This document shows positions 39,601-54,700 of a stretch of 64,000 nt of DNA, piece by piece (position 1 is the first letter of the stretch; each line of letters begins with the position of its first letter). Under the pieces are notes generated by a model. That model was not told the DNA's origin, searched no databases, and saw nothing but the letters and a program-made list of their open reading frames with translations. The position numbers and the translations under genes are program-made. The stretch comes from Hybos culiciformis. Lineage: Eukaryota; Arthropoda; Insecta; Diptera; Hybotidae. The DNA lies in contig OZ023273.1 of assembly GCA_964007475.1 (NCBI GenBank), forward strand, positions 136,931,308-136,995,307, read 5' to 3'.

Positions 39601-42600
39601 GATTAGATACTTTTTTGATTATTAATTATATGTATATCGCATAGTGTTTAATTTTGATTTGACTATCTAACTGTGGTCTGCGATGAAATATATGATAGTT
39701 AATGTGAAAAGTTGAAAAAATATCAGTTTGGTTTGCCTATAATTAAGCGCAAGGAAAAAATTGTTTATATGTTTAATTTATATATTTTTATACATAAATC
39801 TAAGATATTTTGTTGATTTGAGAAATATAAAAGCCTCATTAAATTATATTTTTTTTTTATAATTTAATAATAATTTTCGTGAAAAATATAAAATAAAAAT
39901 AAACCAAAAACTTTGACGATTGACGTAAGTAATATTTTTATTTTTTTTTGCATATTTTCACCTGTTTTAATGAATAACTTTGTTATAAATTCATTTAAGT
40001 TTCAGTGTTAATGAAATGGTAATAATATTGTATATAGACAATTTATTATTAATTTAATAATATTGTTCGGATCTTAAAGAATAATAAATATGGGATAGTT
40101 TTAAAAACTATACTGGTAGTTAATGAACTGAAAAACTGTAATATCTAATATTTGATTTTAAGTTTGTAACTTAATATTTTTTAATCTACTAAATTTAATC
40201 TAAGAATACAAGATTTTATCAAAGTTCTGCACTAAATACCAATGTCAAAGAACATTCTTATTCCTTGGAAAACAAAATTTTGAAGATATTGAATATATTT
40301 TTTAAACAGATTTCTCAACAGACGAGGATAAGATTTAAGAAAAGTACTTGTATTTTCTCTATAATCTGAAAATTAAGAAACTTTGATTTATTTATTTATC
40401 GCACCTGCTCTATTCGTTTTCTTTTTTAGTTTTGGAGAAGCCCGAACTTAACTTGATTTTGAATAATTTTCTTTTTTAATACCAATCATCTTGATGTGGC
40501 ATTTTAATCTGTTTATTTAAATAAGTTGATTTTTATTTTTGATATAAAATTCTATTAATAGCTGACGAATAGAAAATTAATTTTTAAAAATAAATTAATA
40601 ATATCATTTAATTTGTTTTCATTTTTTTTTTTTTTTTAATAAACTGCGAATAAAAAAATATTTAACGGAAGAAATTTTCATTTTGGGAAATGGGAAAATA
40701 TTTTTTTTTCTTTTTTTATGAACCGCAAATTTTTGAGAATATTTAAAATATAAATATTTTCGAAGGCGGAAGGCGGGATTAAGTTTTCCAAAGATGTGAA
40801 AGAAAAAAAAAAATTTTTATTTTTATTATTATAAAAGATTAAGTCTGATATAAACAAAATATAAGAATTTAAAATTATGTCATTTGATGGCATTTGTCAT
40901 TGGCAGGAATTAAAAAAGTTTTACACGCGTTAAAAAATTTATATAGGGGACAATTTTTAAATGTAATACTTATGATTTTTTAGTGCTACTTGTGTGAAGA
41001 ATTGAAAATACGATCAAAAATGTTGGCAGTAAAAGCTAAAATTGTTTAACTAATTTATATGGGTATAGATTAAGGATAAACTGAACATGTTTTCCTTACC
41101 AAAATGCCAAACTTCAAATACTTAGTATAGTTTTATATTTGATCTCAAGTCAATAATTATTCCAATACCCTATATTCATAATTAAGTTTTAGTTCTTTGA
41201 TGAATGTGGAAAAAAATGCTCCAATTTTTCTTGAATTTATAGAGTCATTTTACAAAATTAAAAAATCAAAATTATTTCAAAGTTAATAATCTTTAAAAGC
41301 TCTTTTTAAACGGACTTAAAAGATCTCTAAAAGAATTATTTTTCTAACTTTTTTATAACAATTATGATGGAAAGAGATTATAGAGATTTAAAAACTAAAA
41401 AAAAAAAAAATGTTTTTTATTTCATTATATCGAAGAAAATCTATTATAAAAAAATGTAATAAATTTTCCAAGTAAAAATGTTAATCCATAATTTGAAAAA
41501 TTCAATAAGAAAATTTTCATGTAATATTTGTTGTTTTTATTATTTTATCGAAACTGTATAAAAAACTATTTTCCATTTTCATTCGGAGTCCCTTTCTGTG
41601 AATACAAATTCTACGTATACATACTGCTATATCGATCAGTCCGACTTAACTTAAGGGATTTATTCAGAGCTTACAACAAATATACCTATACGTATTTATT
41701 TCGCAATTTAATAATTTAATATTGATTTTTTTACAAAAATGTCACATAAGTTATGTTTTGAAAACATTTCTAATTTTATGTTAATTATGAATATAAACTT
41801 TAAATATGTGAAAATGCATTATTTTTTCATGTCATTATATAAAAAAAAAATTAAAATCGCAAGTATAATGAAATAAAAAAAATTATGAATTTTTCAATTG
41901 AATTTAACAGAAATAAATTAACGCTTTTTATACAACATAAATCACTATAAAAATGCTTTTAAAAAATATATTTCCTTGTTCAAATTAGTCTGATATATGA
42001 GTAATATTGTTACGTCATCAATTACACATGTTACACATTTATATAAATTTATTTTTAAATAAATTATTTTTCTTTTAGGTTTTTTATTTTAATTCAATAC
42101 AATTTTTATTTTTTTTTTACTATAATTTTAACAGATAGTAAATTATACCTGTGTGCTGCGTAAAAATACCAATAATAATTCATTCATTCATAAAAATGTG
42201 CGAAATTATACATATTTTTTTTTTTTCGGTTTTGATTATGCACGCATTTTAAAAAAATGGAACTTTTATATTAAATAATAAATGTAAGAAGAAAAATATT
42301 AGTTAACTTAAAAGCTTAAATTTGATTGCAATTACCAAGTTCATGAATTTGCAATTTAAATTATTTCTAAATTTTACATGTATGATTCGTCGACCCATTT
42401 TATGATCGTTACTAAAGTCTCTTCAGTCTCTTCATAGTTTGATTAAAATTTTTCAAACAGAACTTAAAAATTGTTCAGCTTTACTCAAAATGATGGTACT
42501 TGTCATCAAATTTTTTAAGCGTAGGAAAATTTAATTCGTGTCTGAAAAAATTACATTTTTAGATCAATTATGTTTAAAAAAAAAGTAAAATAATTCATGT

Positions 42601-42806
42601 TGTTTTACAACAAAATTATTATGGTTTTTTTTTTTTATTGAAAAGATAAATAACGAAAAAAAAACTGTGTCAGTGGGAAAATACAGCTTTCTTTGAATGA
42701 AAAAAAAATAAAATAAAAAGCAAAACAAACGTGATATTATAACACCATCCGCCATATAGTGCAATTACTGGTATTTTATATAAAACACTATATTAAAAAA
42801 AATTGT

Positions 42807-42869
42807 TTTTGGCGGGAGAAATTTAGCGGACGTGCTGCATTGGAAAAATTACGACGAGACGTTGAATAC
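42807..42869 (+). other. Short coding-like GC-richer island
   Basis: Twenty-one codons with balanced codon use read FWREKFSGRAALEKLRRDVEY, inside a 68-codon open frame (42759-42965) whose remainder is typical low-complexity Phe/Lys/Asn sequence. No convincing splice acceptor and donor flank it; a T run follows instead of preceding it. I do not recognise a family. It could be a micro-exon, a relic or chance. Confidence 0.15.
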
Positions 42870-45147
42870 TTTTTTTTTTCTTTCTTAAAAAATATAAATA
42901 AACAGCATTATTACATAATCAAAAACTATTGCTTTATTTTTTTTTTTTTTGTTAAACTTAGGTAAAATTTATAAAATAAATTTTTTGTAGAAAATCATAT
43001 ATATTGTGTGCATGTGCACTATATTTTACCCGCCTAAAAGAAGAAAAAAAAAAAATTAAAAGGTTCGAATTTAATTAATTAGCATTTAATAAAAAAAAAA
43101 AACTGAATCTCGTGTACATTTTCGTGACTATTATTATATCGATATATAACCATTATTGCGATGATAGTTTATATTTGCAAAAAAAAAATATTTTTTTTAA
43201 ATGTTATAAAATATATTTTAAAATGGTATTTTAATAAGAAATTGAAAGTTTTATGGAATATTTTTAAGGAAATTTGTTTCTTATTTATCGTTTCTACAAC
43301 ATTTATTACATATTTGACTAGGTACATCGTTTGTTTTAAATTTTTTTTGTAAATAATTACCATTTTTGTACATAAGTACGATTTAGAAGTATACATTTCA
43401 ACTAAAAAACAAAAGATAACCCTATCGATAATAATAAATTTTTACGTCGTTATTAGTATTTAGCATGTCATTATGATGTTATTACCCTCAAAACCCATAT
43501 TTTGTGTTTCAAATAATAATTCTTTCTCAATATATTTTCATGTAGGTTCAAATATCAAGAATTTTGCGCGTTCAATTTTGAAAATTACTTTTCTTACTTA
43601 GTTTAGATTTAAGAACTACCTACTATTAATTAATATTTGCCTGAGTTTTTTGATTCTCAAAAATGTGAAAATACCTAAAAAAGATTTGTAATTAAGAATC
43701 TAATGTGAGATTTCATTTGAATATTTATTTCAATTATATTTTAATATAATCTATTCTAACTTAATATGCATTTTATTGAATTTAATTGTGGAAAATTCAA
43801 ACTTTTAGAAATTCTTAAATTTTAATGATTCATTAAGAAAAAATGTTAAAATTAATTTAGCACATTTATGATTATAACATAAACAATGATTAACTTTTAA
43901 TTTGAAAAAAAGAAATAAATATTTACATAAGTTAACAATTTAACTAAACTTATAAAATCTAGATTCGTTAAAAATTTAATAATTCACTGGAAAATTTGTA
44001 TTTTTTTTCTCTGTTAATATTTTTTAACACCTAAAATAAATATTATAATAATCTTTCATTCTCAATTACACTTTGAAATAACTAACTTATTTCTGACATT
44101 GTTTTTTAAATTCGTTAACAGAGAAATTGAATATAAATAAGTCTGACCATTATATTGTTTTAAGGAAAAATAAATAAATTACAATATTGTGCATAAGTAT
44201 AATAAGTATATATTTTTGATTATATAAAAAAACAAATTATTGTAACAAGGAAATAGTAACTTATTTGTTAAAGAGCATTATTATTAACATTTAAAATAAT
44301 ATTAAAATAATATTCATTTAACACTAGCAGGGATAGTTATATTTTCATAAGTACATATATATTTTATAGTTCTTTATTTTTCTAGTATAGTGAAAAAAAT
44401 GTATGTTCAGCATTATTAACATTTTTTTTGATGAGTTTCATTCACGAAAATAAAAATCCAGGCCTAATATTAGTGATGTCGGCAACATCTTCATAATATT
44501 CAGTAAGCTTTGAACAGCCTGTAAATTGTTTAATCAAATTCGAGTTCGTAAAAAATCAAGCTGAATTATAGTTCGTGTTCCTATACTCAATGGACACATT
44601 TATGATTTAAGGATGGCTTGATGTTTCGGAAATTATTATCTTAATACGAAAACTATTTCTTTGGTTCTTCTTCAAATCAAATTTATTCACCAAATTTGAA
44701 TAATCCGTTCTTCAAATCTTTTCTATTTACAATATTCTGTATACTTTGTACATATTTATTAACGAAAACAAGAACTTCAAAATAAATTTCAGGAAGATAG
44801 AGAAATCTGACTTGACTAATTTATACGATTTTTTTTTTCCTTATTTAAATTAAATATATTGAAACCAATACAAAAATCACAAAGAAAAATAAGAAATTTA
44901 GTCAGTCTTAGAAAAATAATCACGCTTGCCTAAAGGTGTTGAAATGCAATTTCCGCGGTCTATATAAATCTTTCATCGTTTACGTTTTTATCTAAAGGTT
45001 GTTGATTATATATGCAGAAAAAATTGTTTGTCCTTTATGGACACCAAGCATAAAACACAGGAATGTAAATTACCTCATTGGAAAAGATTTAGAATAGTTT
45101 AAAGTTATACATATAGAGTGTATTATACAGAATTTAGGTAAGCAATT

Positions 45148-45236
45148 TCGACAGAAGGTCAAATTTTATTGGAGCGTTAAGGGGCCGCAAAAATTGATCA
45201 AGCAGGTCAAGGATAGTATTCGTATGTTTCTGTCGA
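45148..45236. repeat. 9-bp inverted repeat around a GC-richer patch
   Basis: TCGACAGAA (45148-45156) and TTCTGTCGA (45228-45236) are exact inverted copies 71 bp apart. They enclose a patch that is GC-rich for this window (AAGGGGCCGCAAAAATTGAT). It may be a structured relic. No known family is recognised. Confidence 0.4.
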
Positions 45237-45700
45237 TCAACAATATTTTGACTGAGTTAAATATTATTTTGAAATATAATGTGGTACTTGTGTAAGGAGA
45301 AGTTTGACTTTATATGCGGATACTTGTAAGGTATAACTTATTATTTTGATACTTCGCTCAAAGCAATGCTCATGTTATGTTATGTCTCTTTCAGGTTTAA
45401 AAATTTTATGGTGGTAAAAAATAAGCTAGACCATAAATCGTTTTATATAAATTGCATTGTTTTCGGATTTTTCAATATTTGCATCAAAAAAAAAAACACC
45501 TTGTAAAATTTTACAATTTGCATCAAATTGATTGTTTCTCAATATTATGAACAAAAAGAAAACTTTTGCTAACATAAAAATAATAGTTATAGTTGTCCAC
45601 ATTGTGTAGAGATGGATGCCGCAATTTTTATCACGCGGATATTAAAATGTAAGATATTCACGCGCACAAATAAGGTTATAATAAGTTATTTATTTTTAGA

Positions 45701-45715
45701 TTCTTCTTCTTCTTC
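45701..45715 (+). repeat. (TTC)5 microsatellite
   Basis: Five TTC units in a pyrimidine-rich stretch that continues into a T run. Confidence 0.8.
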
Positions 45716-48700
45716 TTTATGTTTCTTTTTAACTTTTTTTTTTTTTTAGAATTGGTTGATTTTCATCTTTTTTAGTTGAATAGATTTGTGACAGACATTT
45801 CCTAGGAAATTTAAGATAACTTCAAATAATGTTGTTTTACCGCAGAGTAAATAAAATAAAGCTATATGTATATGTCCACTTGAATTGTATATATAGTAAC
45901 AATAAATAATGGTGGGGAAAAATTCAAGGTAGATGTAATTATATTTTAAAAACAATTTGGTAAGCCAGAAATGAGATGAATGTGATATGAAAATTTTCTT
46001 AAGAATTGAATATAGCAATTATGGAATGAAAATTTATATTGTTTTCTAAATGTATTTTTTTAAATCAGTTATTTTTTTTCAATCTACTACGGTAGATGAC
46101 CGGTTATATTTTTATTTGAAAATATAATATTGATGTAAAATGCAATTGATGAAAATAACTTAAAATATTCATTGAGCAAAATTCAAAATTATATTTTTAA
46201 TCTATATATATAGTATACAATTGTAAGTGCTTAAGAAGAACCAGTAAATGCCTTTATTTTTACTGTAATCTATATTAATATAAACTTCAAAATCTAGTTA
46301 ATTGACTCATCACAATTTCTCCATAAACGAGTAAATGCATTTAATCGAAAATATGTAGTTTCCTAATGGAGTTTACATAGATACTCACTAAAAAAGAAAA
46401 ATATTTAAGAGGAGTAAAGGCGGTGCCGTTTTTATAGCTTCAGTGTACAACGAAACGAAAAAAAATTTAAATTGACATACTGTGGGTGTTAAATTAACAG
46501 ATCAATTTCTGCCATAAATGTAAACTTAATAAAAACTAAGTTAAAATTTGTATTTATAATTATTTAAAAAAAAAAAAAAATTAATAAAACAATTTCTATT
46601 TAAATTTTATCAAAAATCTCCAGATTTTAAATTTCTAAACTAAAATCTTATCCGCCAAATAGTTACACGAAAATTTCTAGTAAACATTTCACTTGAAAAT
46701 TTCAAATATTTTTTTTTATTTTTATGCTTTGCTTATACACAATAATTTTAATTCTCTGCATGTTTTTGTTGATTTTTTTTTTTTTTTGCATATATGTACA
46801 ATACATATATATTTATCCCTCCAACCAAACTTCCTTAAAAACAAAAATATGTTGAAAACAATTTAATCTTTTATTTTCTATTCATTTTCTTTTATTATTG
46901 AACATATACAAAAAATTCAATTTTCCACGATGAAAAACGTATTATTTTATTTAATTTTTTTTTTTTTGGTGCCTCATGGTGAGATGATAAATTTATGAAA
47001 AATTCTAAAAACGAAAATAAAGAACAAAAAAAAAAAAAAAAAAACCACTTTGAAGAAAATTTTCAAGACAAGTCTAATTTTTATGAAAATTTTTTCAAAA
47101 AAAAAAGAAAAATGTGTTGAAAAAAAAACTAAATAAATAAAGATTAAATAATGTTTCTTAGTACTTTCTTTTTGATATAAAAACAAAATATTTTTAGGTA
47201 TATTTTTATTCAAGTAATATTAATATAGTTTTCCTCACAAATTTATGCGGCTGAGGCTTTCATCCTTAACCAATCATTGATTCAAATTTCCTTTTTCATG
47301 AAAATTATTTTCTTTGTTGGTGAAATTTAGAAATATTGTTTTATTCTAAGGGTAAAGTTTTGAATTTAAGATTAAAATCCCGCCTTAAGAACATAAAAGC
47401 CCGCAAGAATTTCCTGTTCCGTTGAAATGAAATAATTACAATAGCTAAGGTATAGTTTTTAGTAATTTGTTTAGCGACGAGTTATTAATTAAATCAAAAA
47501 TTGATAATGAATAAATAATTAGATATTAATCGGCCTTTAACATTAATATGGAATTTCTTTTTTTTTTATTTTTATTTAACCCATTTAAATTAAAGAAAAC
47601 ACCTGCAAAATTTTTAAATTATAAAAATATTGTTAAGAAAAATAAATTTGAGGAAAATAAAATAATTTTTTTGTTTTTTTCCGGTAAGCCAAATATTTTT
47701 CTTTTGAAATCAAAACAAAATTCCCCGCGTAAATTGTAATAAACATCATTGCGGGTGATAAATTAGTGCAACAATAGAGAAAAAAGAAAATATCTATATT
47801 TAACGGAACAAGATTGGGAAAATACTACGCAAGAATAAGTAAATGAAATATATTATGTATTTCTTTGGATAAAATTTGTTGCAAATGATTATTTTGAAAA
47901 TTTTATGAATTTGTCTTTAAAGTAGGTCTATTCATTATGTACAAAGTCTTTAAGATGAAAGACTGGATAGTATGTCCACACATCGTTTGATATTATTGGC
48001 TCTTGATAGTGCAAATAGTTATTTTTACCCTGAATTATTTTACTTTAAAATATTTGAATTTTGAGAACTGCGACTATTTATGATTGACTATTGGTACTAA
48101 ATTGTACCTTTTTATATCGAAAATAAATGCCCAATAACGTCTAAGTGTGTTAATTAATAATTTTTAATATTTGATTGTTGAGCTCAATTCGAGAAATTAT
48201 CTATTCTTAATTATACAAAAATATTAACCATATTTTTTATTGAAGATCTTTATGACAAAAAAGAACTTAATTATTTATTTATAATATTAAAAAAAAAAAA
48301 ATATTAAATTGTAAAATTCACTTAATTTTTATGAAATTAGAAAAAAACAATCTTTTTCCTGCCTCTATGTGGGGAACCACTTCATGAGTTTTGGAATCTT
48401 AAGTGGACCCCAGGGTGATCATTAATTAAATTAATCGAGTTTTTCGTACATTAAAAAAAACTAAACATTTATCTGTATAAAAGAAAAATTATTGCGCAGT
48501 TTTCAAACTAATGACCATGTTCACAGGAAAATTAAAGTAAATTATGTGATCTCTGTTGATGGAAAATTAATATTGAATGTTTAGAAGAATTTTCTTTATT
48601 TTATCAATATTAGATTTAATTTTTTTTATTTTTAATATTTCCGATATAAAATTAGAAAAATTGGGCTGAATGAAATTATCAATTCATATCAAGCTTAAAT

Positions 48701-51700
48701 TATACATTAATTATGGAAATATTTTACAAAATATAAAAAATAAATTAATTTATATTAAATCCGTAATTTTAGCTGGGAAATATTTAACTTTATATTTAAT
48801 AGATTTTAGTCGTAAATAACTGAAGAAGGAAGAGTTCATGGAAATAGATATTAAATTACTAAAAGCAAACTAAAAAAAATTGTTTTTTAAAATTGAAATA
48901 ATTATGAAAAATAATATAAAAATAATTACGTGGTTCAAAAAATTAAATTGAAAAAGATTAATAATTAAAATGATTCTGTGGTATAAGAACTCGTTTTCAT
49001 TTTGACGTCACACAGAAGCTTAGAAAATACTGTCTGTTTAAAGTGCATTGACAGAAGATTGAAGGAGAATTTTCAACTATTCTATTGGGTTTGACTTAAA
49101 TTACATTTGACTAAATAAATACTTTTGATGACAATAACATTCGACTGTAAGTATATAATTGACTACATTTCTATTTTAATCATTACAGACAAAAGTACAT
49201 TAAATTCTGAAGTATAGTCAAATACATCACTGAGTTCTCCAGCGTTGTTGTTTCGTTGAAATTCAAGATATTGTCTTGTTGTTGTCGACTGAAACAAGAT
49301 TTTTTTTTTGTTAACTAGCACATAACAATATTATCGGCTCAAACAATTTGTTAGATTCAAAAATTTACTAGTAATGTCAGAAATTTTGCTATTCCAAAAA
49401 TGAAAATTTTGGCATATTGTCATATCATTTTAAAATATTTCTCTGCTTTTGTCATTTTAAATTAATTTTAATAATAATTTTAGTATAGACGGCTTTGTTC
49501 TCATTTTAGATTTTGAAATTTTAAAAATAAATTTAAAGTTTTTTTTTTCTGATCTTAACAGATTTTTTTTTTTCAACATTTTTTTTTTTCAGTTGGAAAA
49601 AGCTATTTTTAAAATAGGAAATGATAAATTTCAGACATATCCAAAATTTCAATATAATGTTTTTTTTGTTTTTCAAAATTTTCTCCGCTTTTATGTTTCG
49701 TATGTTCACTTCATCGAATTTTAAAGTTTTTTTTTTTTTTTAATTTTTTAATTAAAACGAGTGGGTGTTTTCATTTCACCGTATCAAACGTAAGAGAAAT
49801 AATAATAAAAAAAAATAATAATTTTGTGTTCAAAACATATATTTTGATTTTAAAAATTTTTGATTTTCGTATTTCTAACAAAAAATTTTGTCATTTAACA
49901 TCAAAAAATTTTTCAAAACTCTTATAAACTATTTTTCTAATTTTTGGTTCAATTTTTTATTTTATTCTTTGAATTCATAATTTTCAATGATGAAATCTTC
50001 AATATGTCAAAATTATCTAGAATATATTTAAGTTTAATAAATCTCTGTGTGATTAGCCCTGAAGAAGTTTCAAATTGAAAATATAAATGAAGACATTTTT
50101 TTTTTTTTTTTTGAAAGTTAAAACATAAAAAAGGAAATTCAGAATATATATGTTATGTAAAAATGTTTTCTATATTAACGATGTTCTTATGGAGGCCAGT
50201 TTTTTTTATTTTATGTAATCAGTGTGTAAAATATGGCATAAAATTAAGTGCACTGAAGAGTACAGACTATTTTTTACGCAAATACAATTTCCTTTGTAAT
50301 TTAGAAAATTATATTACTCAGGATAAGTGAATAAGATGATGTATCTTTCAGATATCTGCATACATTTATATAGACAGTTATTATACTCTTATAAGCTAAT
50401 TACAGTTATCTGCTCAATTGAAATAGTTTTTTTTAAGGTTAGGTTCTTCGGAAAATTAAAAAGATAACATAAATAATTTCAATAAAATATTTTAACGTTA
50501 TCAAACTTTTTTTTAATTTATATTAGAATATTTTGCCAAAATTTTAAATGTACCAAAAATTGAAAAAATTATTACTCACCGTTTATCCCACTGGAATTTT
50601 TTAATTAGAATTTTTTTTATTTTTGAAACGAACGATGTAATGCCGCCGAACATTTCCATTTACCTAAATAAATGTAAATAAGAAAAAAGAAAAAGAATAG
50701 AAATAGAATAATAATTTTTAGTTTTGAAAAATTGTTATTTAATTTTTTAATTATACATTTAAAAATTAAAAAACAATTTGCAGGGCGGAACGAAAATGCA
50801 ATAATAGTAAATTTAGATAATATTTAAATTAATTTTCTATTTTTTTTTTATTATTTTTTAAATAAAAATTAAAAAACAAAAATATATTACAAATAAGATC
50901 GCATTTATTTATATTCTATATAATCATAATAAGATGGAAAATATGGTTTTTATTTTGTGGAAAATTAAGTAATAAAAACGAATTAAAAAACAAAACATTT
51001 TATGTGATTTTAATAAGAAAAGCTGTAAAAATTTTCAAATATATTATGTTTTTTATTTTTATTTTTATATGATTTTTATATTACATTTATATTCCTATTA
51101 TGTTTTTTTTTTGATTTTATTACAATAAATTTGTTGTTTTTATATTTTAGTTTTAATGTTTTCCTTCTTATTTTAATTGAATGATTTATATGTAAATAAT
51201 GATTTTTCTTCAAAACATTAATTTTATTACTCTTAATTTATAATAAAAATGAATTTTCATTAGATGTTTCAATTAATAAATTTTAAAGAAACTATAAGTG
51301 CGTAATAAGACAGTTTATGACGAGATTGTTCCTAATTTTTTTATCTATGCTTAGAAAACAATATAAAATTTATAATTTTATTTTCGGAAAAGCTACTGGA
51401 TATCTATGAAACTTGGTTAATTTGATTGAATTCAAAAAATGTCATCTACCTATCAATATTTTAATATAAAATTGTACAATGAATATAATTATTTTTATGT
51501 TTTCTATAAATGCTATATAAACATTATACATAAATAATATTATTTATGTAATAGTCTCTTGAAGTACCTGCGATAAAAATAAAAACCTAATACACTTTCA
51601 ACTATATATATTCAATTCAATTTAAAAAGTAAATTAAAGTATGTATAACTGCATGAAATATGAGTTTAAGCTTAAGAAATTTTTTTTCTACCTGTAATAA

Positions 51701-54700
51701 ATAATTTAATATTTCCATATCCCATATACCTATATATAATCTCAGTTTGTATTATAAAGCTTTTGATTACATAATGAATTGCTTTACTTTCCCATTGCTC
51801 TCAAAAAACAACTATTCTATTTTACTTATATTTCACATTTACATTGCTTAACAAAAAAAAAAAAACTATACACAATTTGGAAAAATAAAATTTTCACAAG
51901 CTTTTGATTCGCATGCAGCAATTTTCTTTAAAAAAAATTTGCTAACAACTTGTTATAAATACGTTTTAATTTTAGTAGTTTTGGCAGTATGTAGAACCCT
52001 ATATTTATCTTCGGAAATGTTTAGCCTTTTATTTTAAAGTCATCAAGTAACTTAATTTTAATGTTTATCTATATCTGCTTATTTATTTCTCTTGTATTTT
52101 ACAAAAAATATTAATTGAAAATAATTCGTTAATAATTGAGTTATTAATTGAAAGATACAAGAATTTTGAAGAATTCTCTTTCCAAATACCTATATCGATA
52201 AACATTAGTATTTTTTGTGATTCGCCAATCAATTCTAGTTGTTCAGTTAATGAAAATTCAAACAAACCCTTAAATTTGCTAAAGGACAAAACATTTTTTT
52301 GCTAAAATTTATTAGAAAAATGCATTAATGGTGCATGTATTAAAAATTGAATTTAATAAATTTGGCTTATATAATTTTCTCTCAAGAAATTTACATTTTT
52401 TCATGCACCCATTTCTGGAAATTTAATTTCAATAAAATCATCGCATGATTTTTCTTTGCAAAATAGATTGAAAAAATGCTTTAAATGTTCGCACTGAATA
52501 ATAACTTTGCTTTCATTAATAATCTAATAATGTATATTAATTCCCATATTTAACCCCTTGAAAGCGATAATATCCTAATTTGAAATTCTAATGCCAGGTA
52601 TATTTTTGTTTTCAAAATTTTTTTATTCAGTATGTTAATTTACATAACTTTTTAATCGTGCTGCTCTTAATGTTAGAACCAAGAACAAGATAGAAAATAA
52701 TTCTTTTCGTCGTAAGTTGAAGGTGGAAAAATCTGATATGTTTTTGTTCTATAGGATCTTTCAGTTGTTATCACAGTATAAGTTCGAAATAATTTCATTT
52801 ATTTTAAAATTTCATCAAATTACATTTAAGTATAAAATATCTAATTTACCTATATAAATTTAGAATATGTAGTTAAAAATCTTTGTTTTATTTTTATTTT
52901 TGGTTTTTAAAAATGTGATAAATGTTTAAATATCTCAAAAAAAAATTAAAAATTTCAAAGCATAAATAATGAAAAATTGAAACACCCGGAAGTTTATGTG
53001 GTAAATATTACAAGATATGATAAGGTAAAATATTGCACATTTTAAAATATTAGCGCGTCAAAGTTCATATAACACTTTCTATATTTTTGTGCTTTAAAGG
53101 GATTACAACACACATTATTCTGCCAGTAATGAAGTCCATCATAAAAATATTGTATTCATGCTATCATTTATATGTATACCTTTATAACACCTTCAAGTTA
53201 TAAAAAACTGTGAAGCTCATCTATTGATAAAGGTGTCTTAAAAAAATATTATTATCAGCAATGATTCGATTCTTACTATGGATTTTATTTGATTTTGTCA
53301 AATGTTACAAATAAAAAAAAATTAATTGTAATTATTGTAAGAAAAAAATTGAATGTGGAAGAAACAGAATATTTTTTCTTATCCTGAAACTTTATTGCTT
53401 AAAAAAGTTTCAATAAATTAAAATTATATTTTAAGGTAAACAATTGATCGGCATTCATTCATTACACCATATTTTCATAATAATAAAATAATTTATATAC
53501 ATTTCATAGTCCATTTCATATTTCCCAAGCGAAGGTGGATCATTCATTCCAGTTTTTTGAAAATAAAAATTTACTGAAAAACCGCATGATAAAATATATA
53601 GGAAATAAACAATATTTTGTATTGTCCAATATAATAGACACAAAATAGAGGAAATATACTTTAAAAGCCCTAAAGCATTATAATTTTCTATCAAAAGTAA
53701 AATTAACAGTATAATACCTAACATACATACATCCTACATACAAATAAAATGTTTATATTTAACACATAGTTTAGTTTATACATAAATAGGTAATCTAATG
53801 ATAGTGATGGGTTAGGAAAAAGGTTATAAATCGTTTCTGATGAAGCGGAAAAAATCTGGCTTAAATTGGTTACAAATTCATTTAAAAAAAAAAGAAGAAA
53901 TGTTTATACTTATGTTAAATGCGTATTGTATCATGCAGTAAAGATAGTTTATTCCTTTAGTGATTGACCCAATTTATTAAAGATAGATGTAAAGATATTT
54001 TTATGAGACTTGAACTGTACGACAAATCTTGCTGCATTTATACGATTTTAATTTCATATAAGACAAGTATAAGTACTACAATATAATATTAATGTTCGAA
54101 ATACTTGGCACTAGATTTTGCACTGGTGACCACAAATCTCATGAATATTACAAATGTCATGAATGTTTTCTGGATCCATATATAAAAAAGAAAAAGTCTA
54201 TGTCAAAAATTCGACGTCATTCCGTTCTGAAATACTATTCAATAAATACATATTTTGCATAAACCATGCACGCGATTGAAGTGCGAATTATTTAAATATA
54301 AAAGACAAAAAAAAGGAAAATAAATGAATTCAGGGAATATTTATCTGTTTTTTATACTTTTTTTTTGTTGTGTATTTCCAAAGTATTACATTTCATTGTT
54401 CTATAAGGATTTACGAACACATTTTGTAATTTAGATTTGGTCATATTCGATTTTATTTATTTTGTTTTTTTTTTTACAAAAATTTGTTTTGTGGTTTTTC
54501 ATTTTTGCTAAATGCTTAATAATTCTATTTAGTGGTGCTTTATGTACATACATAATATATATATAGAATAGAGAGAACGAAATTTAGACTGGAGGTAAAA
54601 AGCGATAATTTGAATGTGCAGAAATAAAAAAAAAAATTAAATAAAAAACATAAAAAAAAAAAAATTATTTCCTAGTATCAATTTTCATTTCCAATAAATG

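Larger units (their letters stand above)
34244..45147. other. AT-rich non-coding DNA
   Basis: No gene recognised. It contains a 15-nt A run (38620-38634), a less AT-rich stretch at about 39000-39235 with a 9-bp hairpin (39060-39082), and the coding-like island at 42807. Open frames are at most about 76 codons. Confidence 0.65.

Noticed and set aside
43060..43072. GGTTCGAAT, resembling a tRNA B box
   Set aside because: No A box, acceptor stem or anticodon arm can be built around it. No tRNA gene was found anywhere in the window.
52083..52289. 68-codon minus-strand frame with fairly balanced residues
   Set aside because: Short, isolated, with no splice context or family match.
53455..53724. 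89-codon minus-strand frame with two or three hydrophobic stretches, like a small membrane protein
   Set aside because: AT-rich codons read as Ile/Leu/Phe/Tyr and so give false membrane segments. There is no family resemblance and no splice or composition support.
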